From: Saprospira sp. CCB-QB6
GTDB lineage: Bacteria > Bacteroidota > Bacteroidia > Chitinophagales > Saprospiraceae
Assembly (NCBI RefSeq): GCF_028464065.1
Contig: NZ_CP116808.1
Coordinates: 3,935,501 to 3,999,500 of the forward strand
Reading direction: 5' to 3'
DNA length: 64,000 nt
Made by a program: the position numbers and the translations under genes. The stretch's first letter is position 1. Each line of letters begins with the position of its first letter. The notes under the pieces are model-generated. The model worked only from the letters and a program-made list of their open reading frames with translations, was not told the origin of the DNA and ran no database searches. Shown here piece by piece: positions 8,615 to 16,590 of the stretch.

Positions 8615-9440
8615 CTAGAGGATACAGGACCCTAGGGCCAAGGCCCTAGGCTAAGGTATTGGTCGCCCCCTCCGTCGAGGGGGCTTTTTTGTGCTTCGGT
8701 CAATGGTTATTGTGGGGAATGGGGTAAGGTTGAGCTATAAGGCAAATCCCCTCGAATGAGGGGATGGCGATTTTTTTGGATAGCCTAGGGCCTTGGCCCT
8801 AGGTGTCGAGATGATAATAAAAGAGGAGATACAGGACCCTAGGGCCAAGGCCCTAGGCTAAGGTATTGGTCGCCCCCTCCGTCGAGGGGGCTTTTTTTGT
8901 GCTTCGGTTGATGGTTATTGTGGGGAATGGGGTAAGGTTGAGCTATAAGGCAAATCCCCTCGAATGAGGGGATGGCGATTTTTTTGGATAGCCTAGGGCC
9001 TTGGCCCTAGGTGTCGAGATGAGATAATATATGTGGAGATACAGGACCCTAGGGCCAAGGCCCTAGGCTAATGCTAGCGTCGCCCCCTCCTTCGAGGGGG
9101 CTTTTTTGTGCTTCGGTCAATGGCTATTGTGGGGAATGGGGTAAGGTTGAGCTATAAGGCAAATCCCCTCGAATGAGGGGATGGCGATTTTTTGGATAGC
9201 CTAGGGCCTTGGCCCTAGGTGTCGAGATGATAATAAAAGAGGAGATACAGGACCCTAGGGCCAAGGCCCTAGGCTAAGGTATTGGTCGCCCCCTCCGTCG
9301 AGGGGGCTTTTTTGTGCTTCGGTTGATGGTTATTGTAGGGAATGGGGGTAGAGTTTAGCTATAAGGCAAATCCCCTCGCAGGAGGGGATGGCGATTTTTT
9401 TGGATAGCCTAGGGCCTTGGCCCTAGGTGTCGAGATGATA
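8615..9440. repeat. Array 1: four ~207 bp units with several hairpins each
   Basis: Four near-identical direct repeats whose opening palindrome CCTAGGGCCAAGGCCCTAGG starts at 8631, 8838, 9048 and 9254 (spacing 207, 210 and 206). Each unit then holds a terminator-like hairpin GCCCCCTCnnnGAGGGGGC followed by TTTTTT, a second hairpin ATCCCCTCnnnnGAGGGGAT, a run of T, and a closing palindrome CCTAGGGCCTTGGCCCTAGG. There are no spacers, so it is not a CRISPR array. The array ends directly at the 3' end of the transposase gene. Confidence 0.9.
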
Positions 9441-9985
9441 GGACTATAATTTTAGATTAAATTGTTTGAGTTCTTCTTGTAGGCTATAGTCCTTATGATG
9501 TTCTTTTTGGTTTTTGATGTATAAAATCAGCTTTTGGTAATTATATGGGCTTACCGAAAAGGCTGCATATCCTCTTTGCCAATAGAAGTTTTGAAAGCTT
9601 TGATCTTGTCTTTTTATCCAATGACTACTCTTGGATTTAATAGTTTTAATTAAGCTGCTTAACGTAATCGATTTAGATAAAGAACAAAGGAGGTGTATAT
9701 GGTCTACATTTCCTCCAATAGCAATTAGAGGGGAGTCTAAATCGGCACAGATTGTTTTTATATACTGATATAGATTAGGCTCTATCTTAGGATCAAGATA
9801 GGGGGTTCGTTCTTTTGTGCTAAAAATGATATGCAAATAAATGTGGGCAATTGATTGAGCCATGTTGATTTTTTGAGGTGAATATTGTGGGTGTGGAGAC
9901 GATAAAGAAGGCTGGGCCAAGCCACAAAAAAAATCCCCTCGCAGGAGGGGATAATATAATAATAGCCTAGGGCCAAGGCCCTAGG
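9408..9985 (-). mobile_element. IS200/RAYT-like element between matching palindromes
   Basis: The transposase gene is bounded by the palindrome CCTAGGGCCTTGGCCCTAGG at 9408-9427 and its near copy CCTAGGGCCAAGGCCCTAGG at 9966-9985. On the right it also carries the ATCCCCTC...GAGGGGAT hairpin (9933-9952) that lies inside every array unit. Gene and ends thus share the same structures as the neighbouring array, as in REP/RAYT pairs. The outer limits are inferred. Confidence 0.7.
9444..9863 (-). CDS. IS200/IS605-type Y1 transposase (RAYT-like)
   Basis: A 139-residue single-strand transposase of the Y1/HUH family. The metal-binding HUH motif is DHIHLL (His55 and His57) and the catalytic tyrosine is Tyr115 in LYIKNQ; both are intact, as is the conserved WQRGYAAFSVS stretch. 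The start at 9863 (MAQSIAHIYLH) matches the family; the frame stays open another 19 codons upstream but that part has no family similarity. No tnpB or other partner gene is present. Such enzymes cut and join at hairpins, and hairpins of one family flank it on both sides, so it may have spread the arrays in this region. The gene appears complete. Confidence 0.9.
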   Translation of the reverse strand: MAQSIAHIYLHIIFSTKERTPYLDPKIEPNLYQYIKTICADLDSPLIAIGGNVDHIHLLCSLSKSITLSSLIKTIKSKSSHWIKRQDQSFQNFYWQRGYAAFSVSPYNYQKLILYIKNQKEHHKDYSLQEELKQFNLKL

Positions 9986-10003
9986 GGGATATAATACCCT
10001 CCC

Positions 10004-10969
10004 CTACATCAATTCCAATTCAACTTTGGCCATATTAGCGGCGGGGTTATCCAACAACAGCAAACGGTGGCCCGCAGGCAATTGCAAACTAACCGTTTGG
10101 TTGGGCTGCAATTCATAGACTTGGGCGGGGCTGTCGGCTGCATTGGCGGCAGAGTAGTATTTAATGGGCTCGCCTTCTAGATGCGTAATGCGGACGGTTT
10201 CTCCTCCTGTAAGTAGGCCTTCTAGCTGGACCAAGCGGCTTTCTGGAGCGAGGTCCACCTCAAAACGGCTATAATCATCATCTTCTTCGCTAGAGCTGTT
10301 GCCGCGGCGGAAGTACTTGAGTTCGTAGAAGTTGTCTACCCGTTTTGGGGTACGGTAGTAATGGGCCAAAAGGCGAGCGAAGGCGCCATAAAGTACAATA
10401 GCAAGCTCTTGGCGTGTTGTTTCCAAATCATCGACATTATCATCGGTATTGCCTTCTACGCCTTGTTGTTGGCTGCGGAGGTCTTCTAGCTGCTGGCCAA
10501 AAGCAAGTACTGTTGCGCCTAGTCCCTGAAGTTGAGGGTCATTGCTCAAAAGGTCGCCCAAAGTCATGACGGCCTCAATGCGCATATCGTAGGTTCCTTT
10601 TTGGAAAGGTTCACGTCCGTCGGGGAGCAAGCGGGTATAATCGCTAGTGATGACATCATAAGTCATTTGGATTTCAATATCCCAACGGCGAATTTCAACG
10701 CTAGAGAGTTGATGAAGCAGTGCTTTGAAGTCAGCAGTCTTTTGATGATATTCTCTTTTATCTATAGTATTCTTGCGGTACTGAAGAAGAAAGTCATCAT
10801 AGGCAGGGAGTACAAAGTTGAGGATGTCTTGAATGACAGGATCCGAAGCGGCTTTTTCCGTCAATTTGTGAACATGATCCTTAGCTAAAAGGTACATCTT
10901 CTTTTTGTTGTCTTTGGTGATGGTATAGACGAAGTTTTCCGTCTTAGTCCAGCCAGTAATTTCTACCAT
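10004..10969 (-). CDS. Unrecognised protein, 321 aa, between repeat arrays
   Basis: I do not recognise a named family. The protein has no signal peptide and no membrane segment. Residues 1-220 look mostly helical, with a Gln/Asp-rich loop (about 165-185, Q-G-V-E-G-N-T-D-D-N). A short acidic segment (SSSEEDDDYSR, about 226-236) separates this from a C-terminal ~85-residue beta-rich part. A structural or scaffold role is possible but unproved. It stands alone inside the repeat island, with a palindrome 18 bp after its stop and ~1.9 kb of repeats upstream. Start at ATG 10969. Confidence 0.75.
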   Translation of the reverse strand: MVEITGWTKTENFVYTITKDNKKKMYLLAKDHVHKLTEKAASDPVIQDILNFVLPAYDDFLLQYRKNTIDKREYHQKTADFKALLHQLSSVEIRRWDIEIQMTYDVITSDYTRLLPDGREPFQKGTYDMRIEAVMTLGDLLSNDPQLQGLGATVLAFGQQLEDLRSQQQGVEGNTDDNVDDLETTRQELAIVLYGAFARLLAHYYRTPKRVDNFYELKYFRRGNSSSEEDDDYSRFEVDLAPESRLVQLEGLLTGGETVRITHLEGEPIKYYSAANAADSPAQVYELQPNQTVSLQLPAGHRLLLLDNPAANMAKVELELM

Positions 10970-11161
10970 AGTATGAAAATTTAGGGTAATAAAATGTGAT
11001 TACGTTATAAGTATAGGTATAGATGTTTGTAATGTCAAGGCTTTTGGGTGAAAAAAATATACATTTTTAATAGTTGTTATGTGTTTGTGTATTTAAAGTA
11101 TGTTTTAGTGACATTTATAAAATAGTTTGTGTCTGTTTGTAGCCTCTGCTTTGCACTTCCT
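10970..11161. other. A/T-rich upstream region of the orphan gene
   Basis: About 190 bp of A/T-rich DNA, with many TGT and TTT runs, separates the 10004-10969 gene from the repeats. It should carry that gene's promoter. I see no clear box: TTGACA and a TATACTTA lie about 20 bp apart on the minus strand, but the second box matches TAnnTTTG poorly. Confidence 0.3.
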
Positions 11162-11176
11162 TTTTGCCTTGGCGCC

Positions 11177-11286
11177 CCAGTTAAATGTAATGATGCAGAC
11201 GGCTTGGGGGAATCCCCCCAGTTAAATGTAATGATGCAGACGGCTTGGGGGAATCCCCCCAGTTAAATGTAATGATGCAGACGGCT
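11177..11286. repeat. Tandem 41 bp repeat, 2.7 copies
   Basis: Units start at 11177, 11218 and 11259 (41 bp each, no mismatch seen) with the core AGTTAAATGTAATGATGCAG; the last unit stops after ACGGCT. No spacers and no coding frame. Confidence 0.85.
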
Positions 11287-11319
11287 GTGGTGTTGCGTCC
11301 TAGGGTGTAGAGATGAGAT

Positions 11320-12302
11320 AATAGCTGCGGTGATATATGCCCCTAGGGCCTTGGCCTTAGGCTAAGGTATTGGTCGCCCCCTCCTTTGAGGGGGCTTTTT
11401 TGTGCTTCGGTTGATGGTTATTGTAGGGAATGGGGGTAAGGTTGAGCTATAAGGCAAATCCCCTCGAATGAGGGGATGGCGATTTTTTTGGATAGCCTAG
11501 GGCCTTGGCCCTAGGTGTCGAGATGTAATAAGGGATGATAGGAGGTGGACCTCTAGGTATCGAGATGATAATAGGGGCGGTGGTATATGCCCCTAGGGCC
11601 AAGGCCCTAGGCTAAGGTATTAGTCGCCCCCTCCGTCGAGGGGGCTTTTTTGTGCTTCGGTCAATGGTTATTGTAGGGAATGGGGGTAAGGTTGAGCTAT
11701 AAGGCAAATCCCCTCGAATGAGGGGATGGCGATTTTTTTGGATAGCCTAGGGCCTTAGCCCTAGGTGTAGAGATGAGATAATAGCTGCGGTGATATATGC
11801 CCCTAGGGCCAAGGCCCTAGGCTAAGGTATTAGTCGCCCCCTCCTTTGAGGGGGCTTTTTGTGCTTCGGTTGATGGTTATTGTAGGGAATGGGGGGTAAG
11901 GTTGAGCTATAAGGCAAATCCCCTCGAATGAGGGGATGGCGATTTTTTTGGCTAGCCTAGGGCCTTGGCCCTAGGTGTCGAGATGAGATAATAGCTGCGG
12001 TGATATAAGCCCCTAGGCTAAGGTATTGGTCGCCCCCTCCGTCGAGGGGGCTTTTTTGTGCTTCGGTTGATGGTTATTGTAGGGAATGGGGTTAGAGTTG
12101 AGCTATAAGGCAAATCCCCTCGCAGGAGGGGATGGCGATTTTTTTGGATAGCCTAGGGCCTTAGCCCTAGGTGTAGAGATGAGATAATAGCTGCGGTGAT
12201 ATATGCCCCTAGGGCCAAGGCCCTAGGCTAAGGTATTGGTCGCCCCCTCCTTTGAGGGGGCTTTTTGTGCTTCGGTCAATGGTTATTGTAGGGGGTGGGG
12301 GA
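11320..12302. repeat. Array 2: five ~200 bp units of the same family as array 1
   Basis: Opening palindromes lie at 11342 (one change, CCTTAGG), 11592, 11802, 12012 (shortened to CCTAGG) and 12208; the last unit is cut off after TGGTTATTGTAGGG. Each unit has the GCCCCCTC/GAGGGGGC + T-run hairpin, and all but the last have the ATCCCCTC/GAGGGGAT hairpin. The first unit has an insertion of about 45 bp (11520-11575). Loop sequences differ between units (CGTCGA or CTTTGA; GAATGA or GCAGGA), but the stems are kept. Confidence 0.88.
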
Positions 12303-12322
12303 TAGCGGCTGGCTGGAATATA

Positions 12323-12602
12323 CTGTAGGTTAAAACCTACAGCCAATTAACGAATGCATTTAATACAGTATGGAGGGTTAAAACCCTCCATAAATAAACA
12401 TGTTTTAGGCTGCCTCAATCATGAATGCAGCGGCTATGAGGACCGTTAAAAGCTGTGGAGGGTTTTAACCCTCCACGCTATGGATGTAGAATGGCCCTGT
12501 TGTCTGGCTGTAGGTTTCAACCTACAGGCCTTCGGTCAATGGTTATTGTAGGGGATGGGGGATAGAGGCTGGCTGGAATATACTGTAGGTTTCAACCTAC
12601 AG
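12323..12602. repeat. Cluster of five short palindromes with GGTTnnAACC core
   Basis: Hairpins at 12323-12342 (CTGTAGGTTAAAACCTACAG), 12371-12390 (TGGAGGGTT...), 12455-12476, 12508-12527 and 12583-12602. The core GGTTnnAACC is constant while the outer arm is either CTGTA or TGGAG/GTGGAG, always matched by its complement. A ~70 bp segment ending in the first hairpin (from about 12273) is repeated before the last one (from about 12531). The same family occurs near 52.4 kb. Confidence 0.85.
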
Positions 12603-12648
12603 GCCCATATAGCAGGCGGCGCAGCCGCCGCAAAGGAGCGAAGCGACT

Positions 12649-12772
12649 GGCCTAGCGATGCGGCGGGGTGGCCGTCAGGCCAGACCGAGCCAGCTTGCTG
12701 GCGAAGGGCCGAGCGAATAGCGAGCCCCAAAGCGTAGCGCCGCAAGGCGAAGCCGCAGCGGAGGCCCCAAAA
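12649..12772 (-). repeat. GC-rich interspersed element, copy C
   Basis: Minus-strand copy with the ends GGCCTAGCGATG at 12649 and GGCCCCAAAA near 12770. Shared modules: GGGTGGCCGTCAGGCCAGACC, GGGCCGAGCGAATAGCGAGCC and AGCGTAGCGCC. It lies 77 bp before the hsdM start. Confidence 0.85.
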
Positions 12773-12848
12773 AGAGATGAAGAAGGATAGGCAGGATCAG
12801 TTCAAATACATTATATTCGCAGCTATTGTTAATCAGAGAAAGAAGAAA

Positions 12849-15191
12849 ATGAATACAGCTGTTCATAATAAATTGGTGTCCTTTATTTGGTCTATTGCAG
12901 ATGATTGTTTGCGAGATATTTATGTGCGTGGGAAGTACCGTGATGTGATTTTGCCCATGGTGGTTTTGCGGCGTTTGGATGCTTTGTTGGAAGATAGTAA
13001 GGAAGCCGTTTTGGAAGAGGCGCGTTTTCAGAAAGAGGAAATGGCGTTGGTAGATTGGGATGAGCATGCTTTGCAGGAGGCTTCGGGCTATGTTTTTTAT
13101 AATACGAGTAAGTGGACCTTGCAACTGTTGCATGAGCGGGCAAGTAATAGCCCCCAGTTGTTGTTGGCCAATTTTGAGGAGTACTTGCTGGGCTTTAGCC
13201 AAAATGTGCAGGAGATTATTGAGAAGTTTAACCTCAAGGCGCAAATTCGCCATATGGTGAATAAGGATGTGCTTTCGGAGGTGGTGGAGAAGTTTGTATC
13301 GCCTACTATTAACCTGACCAATCAGGATAAGCTAGACCCTGAGGGGAATAAGCTGCCCGCTTTGACTAACTTGGGGATGGGCTATGTCTTTGAGGAGTTG
13401 ATTCGGAAGTTTAATGAGGAAAATAATGAGGAAGCGGGGGAGCATTTTACGCCCAGAGAGGTCATTGATTTAATGAGCCGTTTGGTCTTTTTGCCGATTA
13501 AGGAGGCTTTGCCCAAGGTGATGACGATTTATGATCCCGCTTGTGGATCGGGGGGGATGCTGACCGAGGCGCAGAATTTTGTGAAAGATGAGGAGGGGGA
13601 AATCCGTTGTACGGATCATGATGTATACCTCTTTGGGAAAGAGATCAATGATGAGACCTATGCGATTTGTAAGTCGGATATGATGATTAAGGGGAATAAT
13701 CCCGAAAATATCCGCAGTGGCTCTACCTTATCTACCGATGAGTTTGCGGGTTTGCAGTTTGATTTTATGCTCTCTAATCCGCCCTATGGCAAGTCTTGGA
13801 GCTCGGAGAAGAAGTATATTGATGGTGCAGATGGCACCGATGTTCGTTTTATGGTGCCGCTCAAAGATTATTGGGGGAAAGAAGAAATTGTGGCGGCTAC
13901 GCCCCGCTCTTCTGATGGGCAGTTGCTCTTTTTGATGGAAATGTTGAGCAAGATGAAGACCGAAAGTCCTACGGGCTCTCGGATTGCTTCTGTGCATAAT
14001 GGCTCGAGTTTGTTTACGGGCGATGCGGGCAGCGGAGAGAGTAATATCCGTCGCTATTTGATAGAGCAAGATTATTTGGAGGCGATTATACAGTTGCCCA
14101 ACAACCTCTTTTACAATACAGGGATCACGACCTATATTTGGTTGTTGAGCAATCGGAAGTCGGCAGAGCGGGCAGGCAAAGTACAGTTGATTGATGCGAG
14201 TCAGTTGTATCAGAAGTTGCGCAAGAACTTGGGGGATAAGAACTGTGAGTTATCGCAGGCGCATATTGGGGAGATTCTATCGGTTTATCAGGAGTTGGCG
14301 ACTGTAGAGCGGCAGGGAGAAGAGGGCATTGCGGCTCAGGTTTTTGAGAACCAGGATTTTGGCTATTATAAGGTCAATATAGAGCGGCCGCAGCGTTTGC
14401 GGGCCGAGTTTAGTGCGGAGGCCATTGAAAGTCTGCTTTATCAGCGAGGTTTAGAAGTGCCTATGCGTTGGGCTTATGCCGAATTTGGGGCGGATGTTTA
14501 TCAGCAGTTGGGGCAGCATAAGAAAGCGCTTTTGGCCTATTGTGAGGCGGAGGGCATTTCTTTGTCGGCCAAGCAAAAAACGGCCTTAACCACCGCCAAG
14601 GCTTGGCAAAAAGGGCAGGCCCTTTATAGTGCGGCCCAGCAGTTGATGCAGGCCATGGGGGAGCAGGTCTATTTTGATTTCAATCAGTTTGTAGCAGCCG
14701 TAAATGGGCAGATCAAGGCCTTGGGGCTAAAGCTATCGGCCACAGAGAAAAAGGCCATTTATTCGGCAGTAAGTACTTATGATGCCAAGGCCGAAAAGGT
14801 CATTAAGCGCCGCTTGAAGTTGAGCGGCCAAAAGCTAGCGAACTTATTGGCTCATTTGGGCTGTACGCTAGAGCAGTTGCCCGACTTTGGCTATTATCCC
14901 AGCGGAAAGGCGGGCGAATACTTGGAGTATGAAAGCGAAAGCAGCTTGAGAGATAGCGAAAACATTCCCTTAAAGGAAGAGATTCATAGTTACTTCTTAG
15001 AGGAAGTGCGTCCGCATATTGCCGAGGCTTGGATCAATCTGGATAGCGTAAAGCTGGGCTATGAGATTAGCTTCAACAAATATTTTTATCGTCATCAGCC
15101 CTTGCGCTCCCTAGAAGAAGTGAGTCAGGAGATCAGAACGCTAGAAGCAGAAAGCGATGGATTGATTGCAGAAATTTTAAAGTTGGTATAA
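12849..15191 (+). CDS. hsdM: Type I restriction-modification DNA methyltransferase subunit
   Basis: HsdM adds a methyl group to adenine in the site chosen by HsdS and is part of the HsdR2M2S1 complex. From ATG 12849 the protein has 780 residues. An N-terminal helical HsdM domain (about 1-150) is followed by the SAM-binding motif DPACGSGG (Asp229) and the catalytic NPPYG (310-314). A long C-terminal part (about 480-780) ends in YEISFNKYFY and a coiled tail, as in the long HsdM subgroup. A farther upstream ATG at 12777 is open, but the family N-terminus (NKLVSFIWSIADDCLR) begins after 12849, and a purine-rich AGAAAGAAGAAA precedes it. hsdS follows after 3 bp, so they are co-transcribed. All key motifs look intact. 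Confidence 0.93.
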   Translation: MNTAVHNKLVSFIWSIADDCLRDIYVRGKYRDVILPMVVLRRLDALLEDSKEAVLEEARFQKEEMALVDWDEHALQEASGYVFYNTSKWTLQLLHERASNSPQLLLANFEEYLLGFSQNVQEIIEKFNLKAQIRHMVNKDVLSEVVEKFVSPTINLTNQDKLDPEGNKLPALTNLGMGYVFEELIRKFNEENNEEAGEHFTPREVIDLMSRLVFLPIKEALPKVMTIYDPACGSGGMLTEAQNFVKDEEGEIRCTDHDVYLFGKEINDETYAICKSDMMIKGNNPENIRSGSTLSTDEFAGLQFDFMLSNPPYGKSWSSEKKYIDGADGTDVRFMVPLKDYWGKEEIVAATPRSSDGQLLFLMEMLSKMKTESPTGSRIASVHNGSSLFTGDAGSGESNIRRYLIEQDYLEAIIQLPNNLFYNTGITTYIWLLSNRKSAERAGKVQLIDASQLYQKLRKNLGDKNCELSQAHIGEILSVYQELATVERQGEEGIAAQVFENQDFGYYKVNIERPQRLRAEFSAEAIESLLYQRGLEVPMRWAYAEFGADVYQQLGQHKKALLAYCEAEGISLSAKQKTALTTAKAWQKGQALYSAAQQLMQAMGEQVYFDFNQFVAAVNGQIKALGLKLSATEKKAIYSAVSTYDAKAEKVIKRRLKLSGQKLANLLAHLGCTLEQLPDFGYYPSGKAGEYLEYESESSLRDSENIPLKEEIHSYFLEEVRPHIAEAWINLDSVKLGYEISFNKYFYRHQPLRSLEEVSQEIRTLEAESDGLIAEILKLV

Positions 15192-15194
15192 GGG

Positions 15195-16508
15195 ATGAGC
15201 AGAACGAAAAAAACAGCAAAGGCCGTTTATTCGGCCTATAAGGATAGTGGGGTAGCTTGGTTGGGGGAGGTTCCCGCGCATTGGGAGGTGGTGCCGAACA
15301 AGTATATTTTTAAACTTAATAAAGTACTTGTTGGGAAAAATTCAGCTAATTATGATTTACTCTCCCTAACTTTAAAAGGGATCATAAGAAGGGATATGGA
15401 AAACCCTCAAGGTAAATTCCCTGCAGAATTTGATACATATCAAGAGGTCTCTAAAGGCGATTTCGTTTTTTGTTTATTTGATGTGGAAGAAACTCCTCGT
15501 ACAGTAGGATTATCTGATTATAATGGGATGATTACAGGTGCCTATACTGTGATGAAGGTTGCTTCAGGTATAGAAAAAAGGTTTTTATATTACTTTTATC
15601 TCAACCTGGATACAGGTAAAAAAATGAAGTTTCTTTACCGTGGGTTAAGGAATACAATACCTAAGGACTCTTTTTTCTCTTTTAAAACTTGTCTCCCCCC
15701 TCTTCCCGAGCAGCGTCGCATAGCGGATTATTTAGATCAGAAGTGTGCGCAGATTGATTTGGCCATAGCGCAAAAGGAGCGGATGATCGCTTTATTGGAA
15801 GAGCGGCAGCAGATTGTGATTCAGCGGGCGGTGAGTCAGGGTTTGGATAGTGGGGTAGAGATGAAGGATTCGGGGGTAGCTTGGTTGGGGGAGATTCCTG
15901 CGCATTGGGAGGTTAGAAGAGGCTCTACGATTGGGGCATATTCAAAAGGGACAGGGATAAAAAAGGATGAAGTCAAAGAAAAGGGTTTGCCATGTATTAG
16001 ATATGGTGAAATATATACTCACTATAATCTGAAATTTGATAAAACTAAGTCCTTTATTGATGAGGGGGTTTGTAATACAACAGTTAGTAAAGGTGCCTTA
16101 ATGCTTACTGGTTCTGGTGAAACATTAGAAGATATAGGTAAATGTGTTGTGTATCTTGGAGAGGAAACAATTTATGTTGGTGGAGATATTATAATTCTTT
16201 ATCCCGTGCCTCAAATTTTGCCATTATTCTTATCATATCTTATTAATTCGGAATGCGTAAGATATCAAAGAGCAAGAGATGGCAAGGGTGGAATTATAGT
16301 TCATATATATTCAAAGAATTTTAAAGCCATGTTATTCCCCCTCCCGCCTCTTTCCGAGCAAGAGCGGATTGCCAAGCATTTAGATGAGGTCGTGAGTAAG
16401 ACGGCTCGGGCGGTATTGGATCAGCGTAAGGGGATAAAGGCTTTGCGGGAGTATCGGGAGGTATTGATTGATGAGGTAGTTCGGGGGCGTATGTGTTTGG
16501 GGGAGTAG
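15195..16508 (+). CDS. hsdS: Type I restriction-modification specificity subunit
   Basis: HsdS recognises the two halves of the DNA target. The 437-residue protein has the usual two target recognition domains (TRDs) and two helical spacers. Both TRDs begin with an almost identical stretch, SGVAWLGE(V/I)PAHWEV, near residues 18 and 225. TRD1 is followed by PPLPEQRRIADYLDQ and the first long helix (about 170-215); TRD2 is followed by PPLSEQERIAKHLDE and the second helix (about 385-430). At DNA level the conserved parts are G/C-richer and the TRDs (about 15300-15690 and 15920-16330) A/T-rich, a common sign of domain exchange. It is complete and in frame, 3 bp after hsdM. Confidence 0.93.
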   Translation: MSRTKKTAKAVYSAYKDSGVAWLGEVPAHWEVVPNKYIFKLNKVLVGKNSANYDLLSLTLKGIIRRDMENPQGKFPAEFDTYQEVSKGDFVFCLFDVEETPRTVGLSDYNGMITGAYTVMKVASGIEKRFLYYFYLNLDTGKKMKFLYRGLRNTIPKDSFFSFKTCLPPLPEQRRIADYLDQKCAQIDLAIAQKERMIALLEERQQIVIQRAVSQGLDSGVEMKDSGVAWLGEIPAHWEVRRGSTIGAYSKGTGIKKDEVKEKGLPCIRYGEIYTHYNLKFDKTKSFIDEGVCNTTVSKGALMLTGSGETLEDIGKCVVYLGEETIYVGGDIIILYPVPQILPLFLSYLINSECVRYQRARDGKGGIIVHIYSKNFKAMLFPLPPLSEQERIAKHLDEVVSKTARAVLDQRKGIKALREYREVLIDEVVRGRMCLGE

Positions 16509-16590
16509 GGGAAAAAGAGTTATATTTAAGGACCGAAATAGAATAGAAACCTTCTGGTAGGCGGCTACTGGGAACAAATAGGCAATAGTT

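Noticed and set aside
8615-9440. CRISPR array
   Set aside because: The repeated units are ~207 bp and adjacent, with no unique spacers and no cas genes.
9864-9920. N-terminal extension of the Y1 transposase
   Set aside because: The family start (AQSIAHIYLH) begins at 9863; upstream codons show no similarity.
11177-11286. Short CRISPR-like array
   Set aside because: Units are directly adjacent, without spacers.
12555-12737. 60-codon ORF before hsdM
   Set aside because: Lies completely within palindromes and element C.
12777-12848. N-terminal extension of HsdM
   Set aside because: The extra 24 residues precede the conserved N-terminus, and a purine-rich leader precedes the ATG at 12849.
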